64,000 nt of DNA from NCBI RefSeq assembly GCF_012913485.1, contig NZ_CP051774.1, positions 3,968,001 to 4,032,000 on the forward strand. Direction: 5' to 3'. Positions 25,701-33,807 of this stretch are shown piece after piece (position 1 is the stretch's first letter; each line of letters begins with the position of its first letter). The notes beneath the pieces are model-generated. The model had not been told where the DNA came from, made no database searches, and worked only from the letters and a program-made list of their open reading frames with translations. The DNA is from Luteolibacter luteus. GTDB lineage: Bacteria > Verrucomicrobiota > Verrucomicrobiia > Verrucomicrobiales > Akkermansiaceae. The position numbers and the translations under genes are program-made.

Positions 25701-28118
25701 GTCATCGCGAATCCGGCGCGCACGCCCGCGGAAACGATTACGCCCGGACCAGACGGAGAGTGCGGCTTGCTCGGCATCGCGTTCCACCCCGACTTCGCCA
25801 GCAACGGCTACTTTTATGTGACCTACTCGGTCGTAAAGTCCGGCTCGAGCGGCTGGTTCCAGCGCCTCTCGCGCTTCACGGTTCCGCCCGCCCAGATCGC
25901 CGCTGCCAATCCGGTGGCGGATCCCGCTTCCGAATTAATCCTCATCGAGCAGGCCGACCGCGAGGACAACCACAATGGTGGCGACCTGCATTTCGGCGCG
26001 GATGGCTACCTCTACTACTCCGTGGGCGACGAGGCCAACGCCAACGACAAATACGTCAATAGCCAGGACATCGATAAGAACATCTTCTCTGCGATGCTCC
26101 GCATCGATGTGGACAAGAAATCCGGCAACCTGGAACCGAATCCCCATGTTTCAGTGCCCACGGATGCGGGTCTCGCCCGCTATTCCGTGCCTGCGGACAA
26201 TCCCTACGTGGGAGCCACCACCTTCAATGGCCTGCCGGTCAATCCGGCAGCGGTGCGAACCGAGTTCTGGGCCGTCGGGTTGCGAAGCCCTTGGCGCTTC
26301 TCCTTCGATCCCCCCACCGGCGAGCTCTGGCTTGGTGATGTGGGTCAGGATCAGTATGAAGAGGTCGATCTGATCGTGAAGGGCGGCAATTACGGCTGGG
26401 TCTACCGTGAAGGCCTGCACAATACCAATTTCAGCAACCCGGTACCGCCCGCGAAGCCTGCCGGCTTTACCTCGATCGATCCGATCTACGAGTACGTCCA
26501 TAATGGCATGGCGGGCGATTCCAACTACAAGGGGAACTCTGTGATCGGCGGCGTGGTATATCGCGGGTCCCGGATTCCCAGCCTCTACGGTGCCTACATC
26601 TTCGGCGATCAAGTCTCGGGTAACATTTGGTCGCTTACCCGGGAGGGAGGTGTTCCGGGCGGCGCAGTTACAGTGCAACGCATTGGCGGGCAGGCTTTCC
26701 TTTCGAACTTCGGGAAGGATCCTTCGAATGGAGACGTGCTTGTTTCGGACTATTTCGGTGGCCGCATCATGCGCATCGTCTCCTCCACGCCCGATGGAAG
26801 CTTCCCGACCAAGCTGAGCGAGACCGGATTGTTTGCGGATCTCACGGATCTCTCGCCCTCGCCTGGTGTGCTGCCCTATGAGCCAAACCTGACTTTCTGG
26901 AGCGACCACGCCGTGAAGCGCCGCTGGTTCGCGATCCCGGACCTTCCCGGAAAAATGACATGGTCCCGCGATGGGACGTGGAGCTTCCCGGACGGACAGA
27001 TCTGGGTGAAACACTTCGACCTTGAAACGGAGGGTGGCAATCCGGCCTCGCCAAAGAAACGGATCGAGACCCGCGTGCTCGTGAAAAATTCCACCGGGAT
27101 GTATGGTGTCAGCTACCGCTGGAACGAGGCCCAGACCGAAGCGACCTTGGCGGCAGACGGGGGTGAAGATTTCCCGGTGAATCTCACGGTGGATGGCCAG
27201 CCGTATTTCCAGCAATGGCGGATTCCCAGCCGGGCTCAGTGCCTCACCTGCCACTCGCCGCAAGCGGGTCATTCGCTGTCCTTTGACACCCGGCAGCTTA
27301 ATTTGGTGAAGAACATCAATGGCTTTCAGGGCAACCAACTCGATCTCCTCAGGGAGGCTGGCTACTTCTCCAATGCTCCGGCCTCCCCCAATCTCCTGCC
27401 GCGGCACCTCAGGCCGGATGAGGCGAGCTATCCTCTGGAGGAGCGGGTTCGTTCTTACCTCGCGGTGAATTGCTCCTACTGCCATGCCGGTACCGGCGGT
27501 TCGGCGCCTGCCTCGTGGGATGGACGCCATCACCTGACGCTGGAGCAAACCGGGCTCATCAACGGCGACGCGAACGCCAACGGGGGAAATGCGCTGAACA
27601 AGCTGATCGTGCCGGGTGACACCACGCATTCGATTATCCTGAATCGCATCGCGGTGACCAATGGCTTCACCCGCATGCCTCCTCTCGGGAGCAATGAGAT
27701 CGATCATGCCAGCGTGGCCATGCTCACCGCTTGGATCAATGGGCCTGCGACCACCCGTCAGACCTACCCTGAATGGAGGCAGGAGTTTTTCGGCGTGTCC
27801 ACCGATGGCGATCCAGCTGCTGATCCGGATGGAGATGGCGCGAGCAATCACGACGAATTCCTCGCGGGTAGCTCTCCCCTGAATGGTGCCAGTGCTCCGG
27901 GATCCAGCATTACCCGCAACGGGTCGAATGTGTCGCTTGGTTTCTCGGTTCCGGAGAACCGCTCGGTGAAAGCCGAGACTTCTCTGGATCTCAGCAACTG
28001 GTCGCTGTGGGACATTCCCGGGAACGATGGAGTTTCGTTGCCTGCCGGTGCCCATTCGCTTGAAGGGAGTTCGCCTGATGCAGCGCGTTATTTCCGTCTC
28101 CGGATCGAAGAACGCTGA
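22707..28118 (+). CDS. secreted triple-LamG / PQQ sugar dehydrogenase / diheme cytochrome c fusion
   Basis: 1803 residues, signal peptide within the first 35. Three tandem LamG units cover about residues 35-305, 306-575 and 576-830. A short Ig/cadherin-like domain (about 830-920; HAGQKVRIPILANDSG) follows. A glucose/sorbosone-dehydrogenase beta-propeller (about 940-1360) carries HNGGDLHFGADGYLYYSVGD and EFWAVGLRSPWRFSFDPPTG, typical of PQQ sugar dehydrogenases. Next is an SO2930-type diheme cytochrome region (TIGR03806-like; about 1370-1690) with heme motifs CLTCH and CSYCH and RMPPLGS, a candidate Met ligand. A TSP3-like loop (DPDGDGASNHDEFLAGSSP) and the shared C-terminal beta module (ETSLDLSNWSLWDIP) close the protein. 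Likely an extracellular or periplasmic sugar oxidase that passes electrons to its own hemes while the LamG domains bind glycan (inference). Confidence 0.88.
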   Translation: MNRFSRVFQSLPGFALKASLAAACAGAVIPKAGADLVHRWSFTHVVGNAPDGTSLTDSVSGAVATVQGNFSAFDGTQLILQGPAGENTTVGNRSANFISGYVDLPNGIISSKTNLSVEIWATPLSIRTYQRLFDFGRVTGAGLGGATGEVVDVVGTTPGNTTASDNLMLSFCRGDNLDQQRLEAVLDGGSAATVDTGEVTDAGTQYHYVMTFEDGAGAFGAAGGRMTWYRNGIQVGSGDVAFHLSQLEDVNNWLGRSQWGADRNSHAAYNEVRIYNHVLSSAEIATNLAAGPDVIGTPPEPEPAPVPDHLWVFNDAADSTVSPGLSFTDSVGGMVATLRGNGATLTGTSLRLPGSSNGDQAASTISAYLDLPNGLISAQPSITLEAWVTPLSSKAYQRLFDFGRTNITRGTGAAPGEIIDGSGAPGAFGGYDNFVLSLNVANNLGTHRLEGQINNGEAIFTDSTAATATGTQYHYVLVLQDGAGTYGANGSQIRWYRNGVLQNTLSLAFHLSQMQDVNNWIGRSQYSGDSCSNLSLNELRIYRRAITPGEVTASYLVGPDLNSGPSEPPVPAPAPVHRWSFDGNAGPVVSGTSFHDSASGETATLMGAGGSLNGSALILPGTTNGNQTAENISAYLNLPNGLLSTKKSVTLEAWVTPLSSKNWQRIFDIGSTSLTSGSGAVSGEIIDGPAAPGNFVAADNLLLSLNKDGVLGSHRLESRLNGGSVLTVDTDLSASTAVGTEHHYVLSVQDGAGAAGTSGCQARWYRDGEFQGSLDLNYRLADMKDVNNWIGRSLWAADMNSNLALNELRIYSHALSFGEITSSYLAGAAAVFPAPVTQSDSATIHAGQKVRIPILANDSGAINPGSLVIVTPPAHGTATIDDEGRILYSHGGGSQDDSFAYRVSGEGGMSPVTNVSISVSSELRIPSPTLNVPSTPPATSIQVVPAFPGVGFTKALCFASPPGDTKRLFVCELGGKLKVIPDVTSATPSSSEVLDMLSVIANPARTPAETITPGPDGECGLLGIAFHPDFASNGYFYVTYSVVKSGSSGWFQRLSRFTVPPAQIAAANPVADPASELILIEQADREDNHNGGDLHFGADGYLYYSVGDEANANDKYVNSQDIDKNIFSAMLRIDVDKKSGNLEPNPHVSVPTDAGLARYSVPADNPYVGATTFNGLPVNPAAVRTEFWAVGLRSPWRFSFDPPTGELWLGDVGQDQYEEVDLIVKGGNYGWVYREGLHNTNFSNPVPPAKPAGFTSIDPIYEYVHNGMAGDSNYKGNSVIGGVVYRGSRIPSLYGAYIFGDQVSGNIWSLTREGGVPGGAVTVQRIGGQAFLSNFGKDPSNGDVLVSDYFGGRIMRIVSSTPDGSFPTKLSETGLFADLTDLSPSPGVLPYEPNLTFWSDHAVKRRWFAIPDLPGKMTWSRDGTWSFPDGQIWVKHFDLETEGGNPASPKKRIETRVLVKNSTGMYGVSYRWNEAQTEATLAADGGEDFPVNLTVDGQPYFQQWRIPSRAQCLTCHSPQAGHSLSFDTRQLNLVKNINGFQGNQLDLLREAGYFSNAPASPNLLPRHLRPDEASYPLEERVRSYLAVNCSYCHAGTGGSAPASWDGRHHLTLEQTGLINGDANANGGNALNKLIVPGDTTHSIILNRIAVTNGFTRMPPLGSNEIDHASVAMLTAWINGPATTRQTYPEWRQEFFGVSTDGDPAADPDGDGASNHDEFLAGSSPLNGASAPGSSITRNGSNVSLGFSVPENRSVKAETSLDLSNWSLWDIPGNDGVSLPAGAHSLEGSSPDAARYFRLRIEER
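22804..25196 (+). repeat. internal triplication of LamG units (about 800 bp each)
   Basis: The units start near 22815, 23625 and 24434. Each contains the forms YLxLPNG(L/I)(I/L)S, EAWVTPLSSK (first copy EIWATPLSIR), GEIIDG (first copy GEVVDV), QDGAG and DVNNW(I/L)GRS, ending in a sentence such as LNELRIYxxA. Copies two and three are closer to each other than to the first. Confidence 0.85.
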
Positions 28119-28163
28119 GCGTTCTTCCTTTGGCAGGCGGGGAGGACCGGCCATGCTCCGCGC

Positions 28164-28412
28164 ATGCAGATCCGCGTGCTCGCCGTTCCGAATTCCAAGA
28201 CCAGCGAGGTCGTTGGCTGGGAAGATGATCCGCGTGCGGGGAAGGTGCTGCGCGTGAAAATCGCCGCGCCGCCTGTGGACGGAAAAGCGAATGCGGCGCT
28301 GCGTGAATTCCTTGCGAAGCATCTCGGCGTTCCGAAATCGCGGGTGACTCTGGAGAAAGGCGACAGCGCCCGTATCAAGACCCTCACTGTCCCCGATGAT
28401 GCGGTGTGTTAG
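28164..28412 (+). CDS. DUF167 (YggU) family protein
   Basis: 82 residues, the family's usual length. MQIRVLAVPNSKTSEVVGW gives the first strand, and the core APPVDGKANAALREFLAKHL is the DUF167 signature; RVTLEKGDSARIKTLTV forms the last strand. YggU-type proteins are small cytoplasmic alpha/beta proteins of unknown biochemical role, often encoded near division or envelope genes. It stands 45 bp after the giant dehydrogenase gene but is unlikely to be functionally linked. Confidence 0.9.
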   Translation: MQIRVLAVPNSKTSEVVGWEDDPRAGKVLRVKIAAPPVDGKANAALREFLAKHLGVPKSRVTLEKGDSARIKTLTVPDDAVC

Positions 28413-28498
28413 TCGCAGCGGGTACTTGGAAAAAATCCAACAGGAAAATTCGCTACCGCATTGCCAGTCGGCAAGTGTCTTGCTAGTAGCCCGCTTGG

Positions 28499-29086
28499 AT
28501 GGCGTGGTCGTTCCGACAGATGGAGTTCGCTTGGGGAAGAAGATCCCGGGCCGTGGCACCGTCATCGGATCGGAACAGGGGGGGGAAGAATGATGGTGGA
28601 CTCACCGAATGGTGCCGCGAAACCGCGGCCTCGATGGGCTTGCTGGAACTCTCACGGAAGGTGCGCGTCGGATGGAACTCCCGGATGCAAACGACAGCGG
28701 GCCGAGCGTGGTGGCCGGATCGCCTGATCGAGCTCAATCCGAAATTGAAGGAACTGCCGCCGGAAGAGATGTGGCGGACCTTGCGTCACGAGCTTGCCCA
28801 CCTTGTTGCCTACGAGCGCGCAGGACGCCGCCGGATCGAAGTGCACGGCGATGAATGGCGTGCGGCCTGTGCCGAACTCGGCATCCCGAACGAGCAACCT
28901 TTCCACAATCTCCCCTTCAAGCGGAAGCGGATGAAGCGGAATTTCGCCTACATCTGTCCCCAGTGCTACACCACCATTCGGCGCGTGAAGAAGATCTCGC
29001 GGGTGGTGGCCTGCTACGCCTGCTGCCGGAAATACAGCGGTGGCCTCTTCGATGCACGCTTCCGGCTGGTGGAGGAGAAGCTGTAA
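28499..29086 (+). CDS. SprT-like zinc metalloprotease domain protein
   Basis: Up to 195 residues. The metalloprotease motif HELAHLVAYE starts at residue 97 (His97, Glu98, His101), and HGDEWRAACAELGI carries the likely third ligand. Then comes a basic linker (FKRKRMKRN) and a zinc ribbon of two cysteine pairs (CPQC and CYACC). This is the SprT/Spartan layout: a protease-like domain plus a Zn ribbon, associated in eukaryotes with DNA-protein crosslink repair. The bacterial role is less certain. The first 30-35 residues are not conserved-looking, so translation may start at a later codon. Cytoplasmic. Confidence 0.85.
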   Translation: MAWSFRQMEFAWGRRSRAVAPSSDRNRGGKNDGGLTEWCRETAASMGLLELSRKVRVGWNSRMQTTAGRAWWPDRLIELNPKLKELPPEEMWRTLRHELAHLVAYERAGRRRIEVHGDEWRAACAELGIPNEQPFHNLPFKRKRMKRNFAYICPQCYTTIRRVKKISRVVACYACCRKYSGGLFDARFRLVEEKL

Positions 29087-29266
29087 GGGGCTTTTCGGCA
29101 GGCCGAGGCTATATTTTTCCATAGGACGCGGTCGGCGCATGTCCCGATTTTGGCGGGCATGACCGGGAATCGGCGGAGAAAGCGCTTCGGACCTACGTGA
29201 ATGCGCGTGTTTGACTGAGCGAACGTCTTGAAAACGAGGCGAATTCGAGTCCGTATGGAGCCACGT

Positions 29267-32218
29267 ATGCGACGATTCATGGCGGCGATCTGTGCCGTTT
29301 TCACTCTTCAGGCCGCGGAACTGCCCGCGAATGAGCCGGTGGCGCACTGGCTATGGAAAAGCGCGACCCCATCTTCCGGAGAGAAGGTCTACTTTCGCCG
29401 CGAGTTTGAACTGCCCCAGGACATTGCCAGCGCGGCCATCACCGTGGCCTGCGATGACTGGCACCGCATTTGGTTCAATGGCAAGGAACTCGGCTTCGCC
29501 GGGGATTGGACGAATTCACGGGGCTACGATGTTGTCGCTCACCTCAAGCAGGGTGGCCGGAACGTGATCGCCGTGGAGGGGCGGAACGAGCAGGGCGCTG
29601 CGGCGATGGCCCTGAGATTCCGCGCCACCCTGAAGGACGGCCGGAAACTTTACGTGATGTCGGATGGGAATTGGAGCTGCAATACCGAGGCTCCGGAAAA
29701 CTGGCCGAGTCCCGATTTCTCCGATGATGCGTGGCCCAAGGCGGAGGTCGTCGGCAAGATGGGCGATGCTCCTTGGGGAACCCTGATTGCGCCGGAGGGC
29801 CATGGGCCGGCGGCACCGGAGGACGTCACTTCCAAGTATCAGGTTGCGGCGGGTTTCAAACTGGAGCGCCTCTATCGCGTGCCGAAGGACCAAGGGTCTT
29901 GGGTGGCGATGACGGTCGACGGCAAGGGCCAGCTGCTCTGCGCGGACCAGTATGGAAAGATCTACCGCGTGAATCCTTCGAAGGATGCCTTTGGCAGCAC
30001 CTCCGCGGAACCGACGAATATCCCCCTCAGTGGAGCCCATGGCCTGCTGTGGCACCAAGGTGTGCTCTACGTGACGGTGAATGAAGGGACCGATCAAAGT
30101 GGCGTCTGGCGGGTCACTGATACCAACGGTGATGGCGAGCCGGATAAGCCGGAACTTCTCAAGGCCTTCACGGGCCGTGGCGAACACGGACCGCACGGTC
30201 TGGCTGTTTCTCCGGATGGCCAGTGGATCTACTGCGTGCTGGGGAACCACACGGACTACACGCCGATGGACTCCTCTTTGGTATCGCTCAAGTGGGGCGA
30301 GGATCAGCTTCTGCCACGGCGCCCGGATGCGCGTGGCCATGCGCGGGATCGCTTTGCTCCCGGCGGCTACATCGTCCGCTTCAAGCCCGACAATTCCCAC
30401 TGGCAGCTTTTCTCGATCGGTTATCGGAATCAGTATGACCTCGCCTTCAACCAGCAGGGCGACCTTTTCACCTATGATTCCGACATGGAGTGGGATCTCG
30501 GGATGCCTTGGTATCGTCCTACGCGCATCTGCCATGTCGTGCCGGGATCGGAATTCGGCTGGCGGAATGGCAGCGGCGTTTGGCCGGAATACTATGAAGA
30601 TAGCATGGGCACGCAGCTTGATATCGGGCCTGGTTGCCCGACCGGCGTGCTTTCGGGGAAAGGGGCAAAGTTCCCGGCGAAGTACCAGCAGGCGATCTAT
30701 GCGCTGGATTGGACCTACGCGACCATCCACGCGATCCATCTCGTCCCGCACGGCGGTGGCTACAAGGCCGAGCGGGAAGAATTCATCGCGGGCAGTGGCT
30801 TGCCACTCACGGATGCGGTGATCGGGCCGGATGGCGCGATGTATTTCCTCACCGGTGGACGCCGCACGGATTCCGCGCTGTGGCGCGTGACTTACGGTGG
30901 CGGCGACAAGGTGGATCCCGTGGAGTTTGCCAGCAAGACGCTGGAACTCGAAGACCGCGCGAAGGCGTGGGAAGCTCTTGGCTCGAATGAGCGTATTGTC
31001 CGTTACAAGGCTCACGTCGCGTTGGAGGCGGGGGATCCCGCGGAAGTAGCCGCGGAGCTGGCGACGGAAAATGATCCTTGGCGCATTATCGGCGGCGCGA
31101 TGGTGCTGGCCCGCACCGGAGGCCCCGAGCATCGAGGTACCATCTTGGAAGCGCTAGGCCGCTTGGATGAATCGAAGACAGATCTTCAGCAGAAGCTCAA
31201 TGCCCTGCGCGCCTGCGGCTTGGTTTTCATCCGTCATGGCGAGCCTGCTCCCCAGGAACGCGAGGGTTTGCTCGCCCGCCTGAACGGCGCGTTCCCCACC
31301 GGTGAGCCGGTTTTGGATCACGAGCTCTGCCGTATGCTTTGCTACCTGCAGGCACCCGGCATCGTGGGCCGCACCCTTGCTTTGATGGATGCCTCTGGCC
31401 CCACGCCAGTGCCGGATTGGCTCAGCTTGGCCAAGCGGAATGCGGACTACGGCAAAGTGGTGGAGGAAATGATCGCGAATCTCCCGCCGGCGGAGGTCAT
31501 CCACTACATCTACTGCCTGCGGGTGGTGAAAGGTCCTTGGGAGCAGGAGGAGCGGAAGCGTTTCTTTGCTTGGTTCGAAAAGCTTCTTAGCAAGAAGGGA
31601 GGCGCCAGCTACGCCGGATTCATCGAGGACTTGAAGAAGGAGACTCTGGCGACCGCTACTCCCGAGGAGCGCGAGTGGATCGCGAAGCTCGCCACTGCCC
31701 CGGCGACGAACGCGCTGGCGGATCTTCCCAAGGCTCAAGGCCCGGGCCGCGAATGGACCATCGATGAGGTGGTCAAGCTTGCGGATGAAGGCCTGACCGG
31801 CCGTAACAAGGAGAACGGCCGGAAGATGTTCCAAGCCAGCCTCTGTGTCGCCTGCCACCGCTTCGGCGCGGAAGGTGGTGCTACCGGGCCGGATCTGAGC
31901 GCCCTCGGTGGCCGCTTTAACGTGCGGGATCTGGCGGAAGCCATTCTCGATCCGAGCAAGGTGGTGTCCGACCAGTATGCCTTTGATCTGATCACGAAGA
32001 CCGACGGATCCCAGGTCACGGGCAAGCTGCTCGATGAGAAGGATGACCACTGGATCATCGCGACCAGTCCCTTTGACTTTAGCCAGACCGTCGAGATCGA
32101 GCGGAACCAGATTAAGGACAAGAGGCTCTCGCCGGTCTCGCCCATGCCGCCGGGCTTGATCAATAGCCTCAATCCAGACGAACTGAAGGATCTGCTGGCC
32201 TACATTCTCGGCAAGTGA
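29267..32218 (+). CDS. secreted PVC-type heme-binding protein with membrane-bound dehydrogenase-like propeller
   Basis: 983 residues from the ATG at 29267, which has GGAG six bases upstream and opens a signal peptide (MRRFMAAICAVFTLQA); in-frame ATGs at 29228 and 29255 are possible alternatives. A beta-sandwich near the N-terminus (YFRREFELP to VIAVEGRNEQG) is followed by a beta-propeller (about residues 200-550) of the kind annotated as membrane-bound dehydrogenase in Planctomycetes. A helical HEAT-like region (about 570-850) precedes the C-terminal cytochrome domain with CVACHR and the ending MPPGLINSLNPDELKDLLAY, the TIGR02603 hallmark. Such proteins are abundant in PVC bacteria and are thought to serve exported oxidation of sugars or alcohols. 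Its stop abuts the convergent sulfatase stop. Confidence 0.88.
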   Translation: MRRFMAAICAVFTLQAAELPANEPVAHWLWKSATPSSGEKVYFRREFELPQDIASAAITVACDDWHRIWFNGKELGFAGDWTNSRGYDVVAHLKQGGRNVIAVEGRNEQGAAAMALRFRATLKDGRKLYVMSDGNWSCNTEAPENWPSPDFSDDAWPKAEVVGKMGDAPWGTLIAPEGHGPAAPEDVTSKYQVAAGFKLERLYRVPKDQGSWVAMTVDGKGQLLCADQYGKIYRVNPSKDAFGSTSAEPTNIPLSGAHGLLWHQGVLYVTVNEGTDQSGVWRVTDTNGDGEPDKPELLKAFTGRGEHGPHGLAVSPDGQWIYCVLGNHTDYTPMDSSLVSLKWGEDQLLPRRPDARGHARDRFAPGGYIVRFKPDNSHWQLFSIGYRNQYDLAFNQQGDLFTYDSDMEWDLGMPWYRPTRICHVVPGSEFGWRNGSGVWPEYYEDSMGTQLDIGPGCPTGVLSGKGAKFPAKYQQAIYALDWTYATIHAIHLVPHGGGYKAEREEFIAGSGLPLTDAVIGPDGAMYFLTGGRRTDSALWRVTYGGGDKVDPVEFASKTLELEDRAKAWEALGSNERIVRYKAHVALEAGDPAEVAAELATENDPWRIIGGAMVLARTGGPEHRGTILEALGRLDESKTDLQQKLNALRACGLVFIRHGEPAPQEREGLLARLNGAFPTGEPVLDHELCRMLCYLQAPGIVGRTLALMDASGPTPVPDWLSLAKRNADYGKVVEEMIANLPPAEVIHYIYCLRVVKGPWEQEERKRFFAWFEKLLSKKGGASYAGFIEDLKKETLATATPEEREWIAKLATAPATNALADLPKAQGPGREWTIDEVVKLADEGLTGRNKENGRKMFQASLCVACHRFGAEGGATGPDLSALGGRFNVRDLAEAILDPSKVVSDQYAFDLITKTDGSQVTGKLLDEKDDHWIIATSPFDFSQTVEIERNQIKDKRLSPVSPMPPGLINSLNPDELKDLLAYILGK

Positions 32219-33715
32219 TCAGGGATTGATCCGTTTTGAACGAAGGGCGGCGTAGTCATCAAGTCGCCGCTCGAGTTCTTTTGACATGGAGGCTGCTCGC
32301 TCCGCTCGGTCGGTTGCGAGGTTCTTCGACTCGGAAAGATCCTTGGATAGATCGTAAAGCTCCGTGGAAGCATCCGCGTAGTTGTGGATGAATTTCCATG
32401 TTCCTTCATGGAGCACGGAAAAGTGGTCGTTGTTGTGACCGTGCGGGTAGTGGGTCACGAGCCATTGCGGGCGATGGTAGCTGGTGTCCCCCCTGAGGTA
32501 AGGAGTAAGATCATGGCCATCGGCGGAAGCGACGTCCTTCACTCCAGCCAGGCTGAGCAGGGTAGGGAAGAGGTCGGCGATGTGAACGAGATCGTCCGTG
32601 CGGGAAGCGGCTTGAACGGGCAGTGCGGATTGCAGCGGATTCACAGTGTCCGCTTTGGCCCATGAAGCGATCATCGGCACGCGCATGCCTCCTTCATAGC
32701 GCATGCCTTTCTTTCCCCGGAGCGGAGCATTGCCCGAGACTGCCGGATTCATGTTGTTGTTGGGGATCGGCGCATCCCCGCCATTGTCCGATATAAAGAT
32801 GACGAATGTCTCGTCGGCGATTCCGAGTGCCTCGAGCTTGGCGAGGATGTCGCCGAGCGAGCGGTCCATCCCCTCGATCAAAGTCGCGTAAGCGTGTTGT
32901 GGAGGCGTGAGGTCGGGATAGTTTGCGGCGAAGCGTGGATCGGTCTGGAAGGGGGAATGCACGGCATAGTGGGCCATGTAGGCGAAGAACGGCTTCTCAT
33001 CCTTGGCGGACTTCTCGATCTCGGCACATAGTTCTTGAGTCAGCACGTCGGTAAGGAATCCGTCGCTGCCTTGCCATTTTTCGAGGCCGGTGACGTGATT
33101 GGATCCCTTGCCGAAGTTTTCCTTTGCGAAATAAGACGCCGGATGACCGATCTCATTTCCGGCGATGTTCACGTCGAATCCAATCCCCTTCGGATCGGCT
33201 GCCCAGGTGCCCTTGCTGCCGAAGTGAGCCTTGCCGCAGTGAATCGTGTGATAGCCGGCGGCATGGAGAATCGACGGCAGTGGTTTCTCGGATTCGGCCA
33301 TCCCCTTGCGTAACCATTCATCCGGCGAGCGCAGGTTCGGCACATCATTGTCACCATTCTCCGCGCCGGTCGGGCTGGTCCAATTCGTTACCCGATGCCG
33401 GGCAGGGTTTTTCCCGGTCATCAGGCTCACTCGTGATGGCGTGCAGACGGGGTGGGCGTAGGCTCTCGTGAACTTCATTCCGCGTGCGGCCAGTGCTTCC
33501 ATATTTGGAGTCCGGTAGCGGCGGTTCAGATCCGTGGTCACGGGTTTGCCATTTGCATCATGAAGGAAAGGTAGCGAGGTATCTTGCCAGCCCATGTCGT
33601 CCACCAGGAAGACAAGCAGATTTGGCTGCTCCATGGCGGATGCGGTCCAACTGCAGCTGATGATCAGAAGTGAAACGAGTGCCTTCACGGATGCCGATAC
33701 ACCTCTCCGCAGCAA
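32219..33715 (-). CDS. secreted type I sulfatase
   Basis: 498 residues. The signal peptide (VKALVSLLIISCSWTASA) is followed by the sulfatase core. NLLVFLVDDMGWQD provides the metal-binding Asp pair, and CTPSR with Cys91 is the site converted to formylglycine by the maturation enzyme. FVIFISDNGGDAP and HYPHGHNND supply later active-site residues. It hydrolyses sulfate esters, probably of algal or other sulfated polysaccharides, in the periplasm or outside the cell. The formylglycine-generating enzyme is not in this window. Convergent with the PVC heme protein and divergent from the DUF1800/DUF1501 genes. Confidence 0.93.
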   Translation of the reverse strand: MLRRGVSASVKALVSLLIISCSWTASAMEQPNLLVFLVDDMGWQDTSLPFLHDANGKPVTTDLNRRYRTPNMEALAARGMKFTRAYAHPVCTPSRVSLMTGKNPARHRVTNWTSPTGAENGDNDVPNLRSPDEWLRKGMAESEKPLPSILHAAGYHTIHCGKAHFGSKGTWAADPKGIGFDVNIAGNEIGHPASYFAKENFGKGSNHVTGLEKWQGSDGFLTDVLTQELCAEIEKSAKDEKPFFAYMAHYAVHSPFQTDPRFAANYPDLTPPQHAYATLIEGMDRSLGDILAKLEALGIADETFVIFISDNGGDAPIPNNNMNPAVSGNAPLRGKKGMRYEGGMRVPMIASWAKADTVNPLQSALPVQAASRTDDLVHIADLFPTLLSLAGVKDVASADGHDLTPYLRGDTSYHRPQWLVTHYPHGHNNDHFSVLHEGTWKFIHNYADASTELYDLSKDLSESKNLATDRAERAASMSKELERRLDDYAALRSKRINP

Positions 33716-33807
33716 GGTCCTGCAAGGAATTTCCTGAAAGCGGCAAGGGCTTGCGCAACCATCCCGCCGCGCGGCGGTTACCCTTCCGCAACGCGACTCC
33801 TACCGCC

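Noticed and set aside
26151-28565. 804-codon antisense open frame
   Set aside because: Opposes the well-supported dehydrogenase/cytochrome gene; no recognisable motif or signal.
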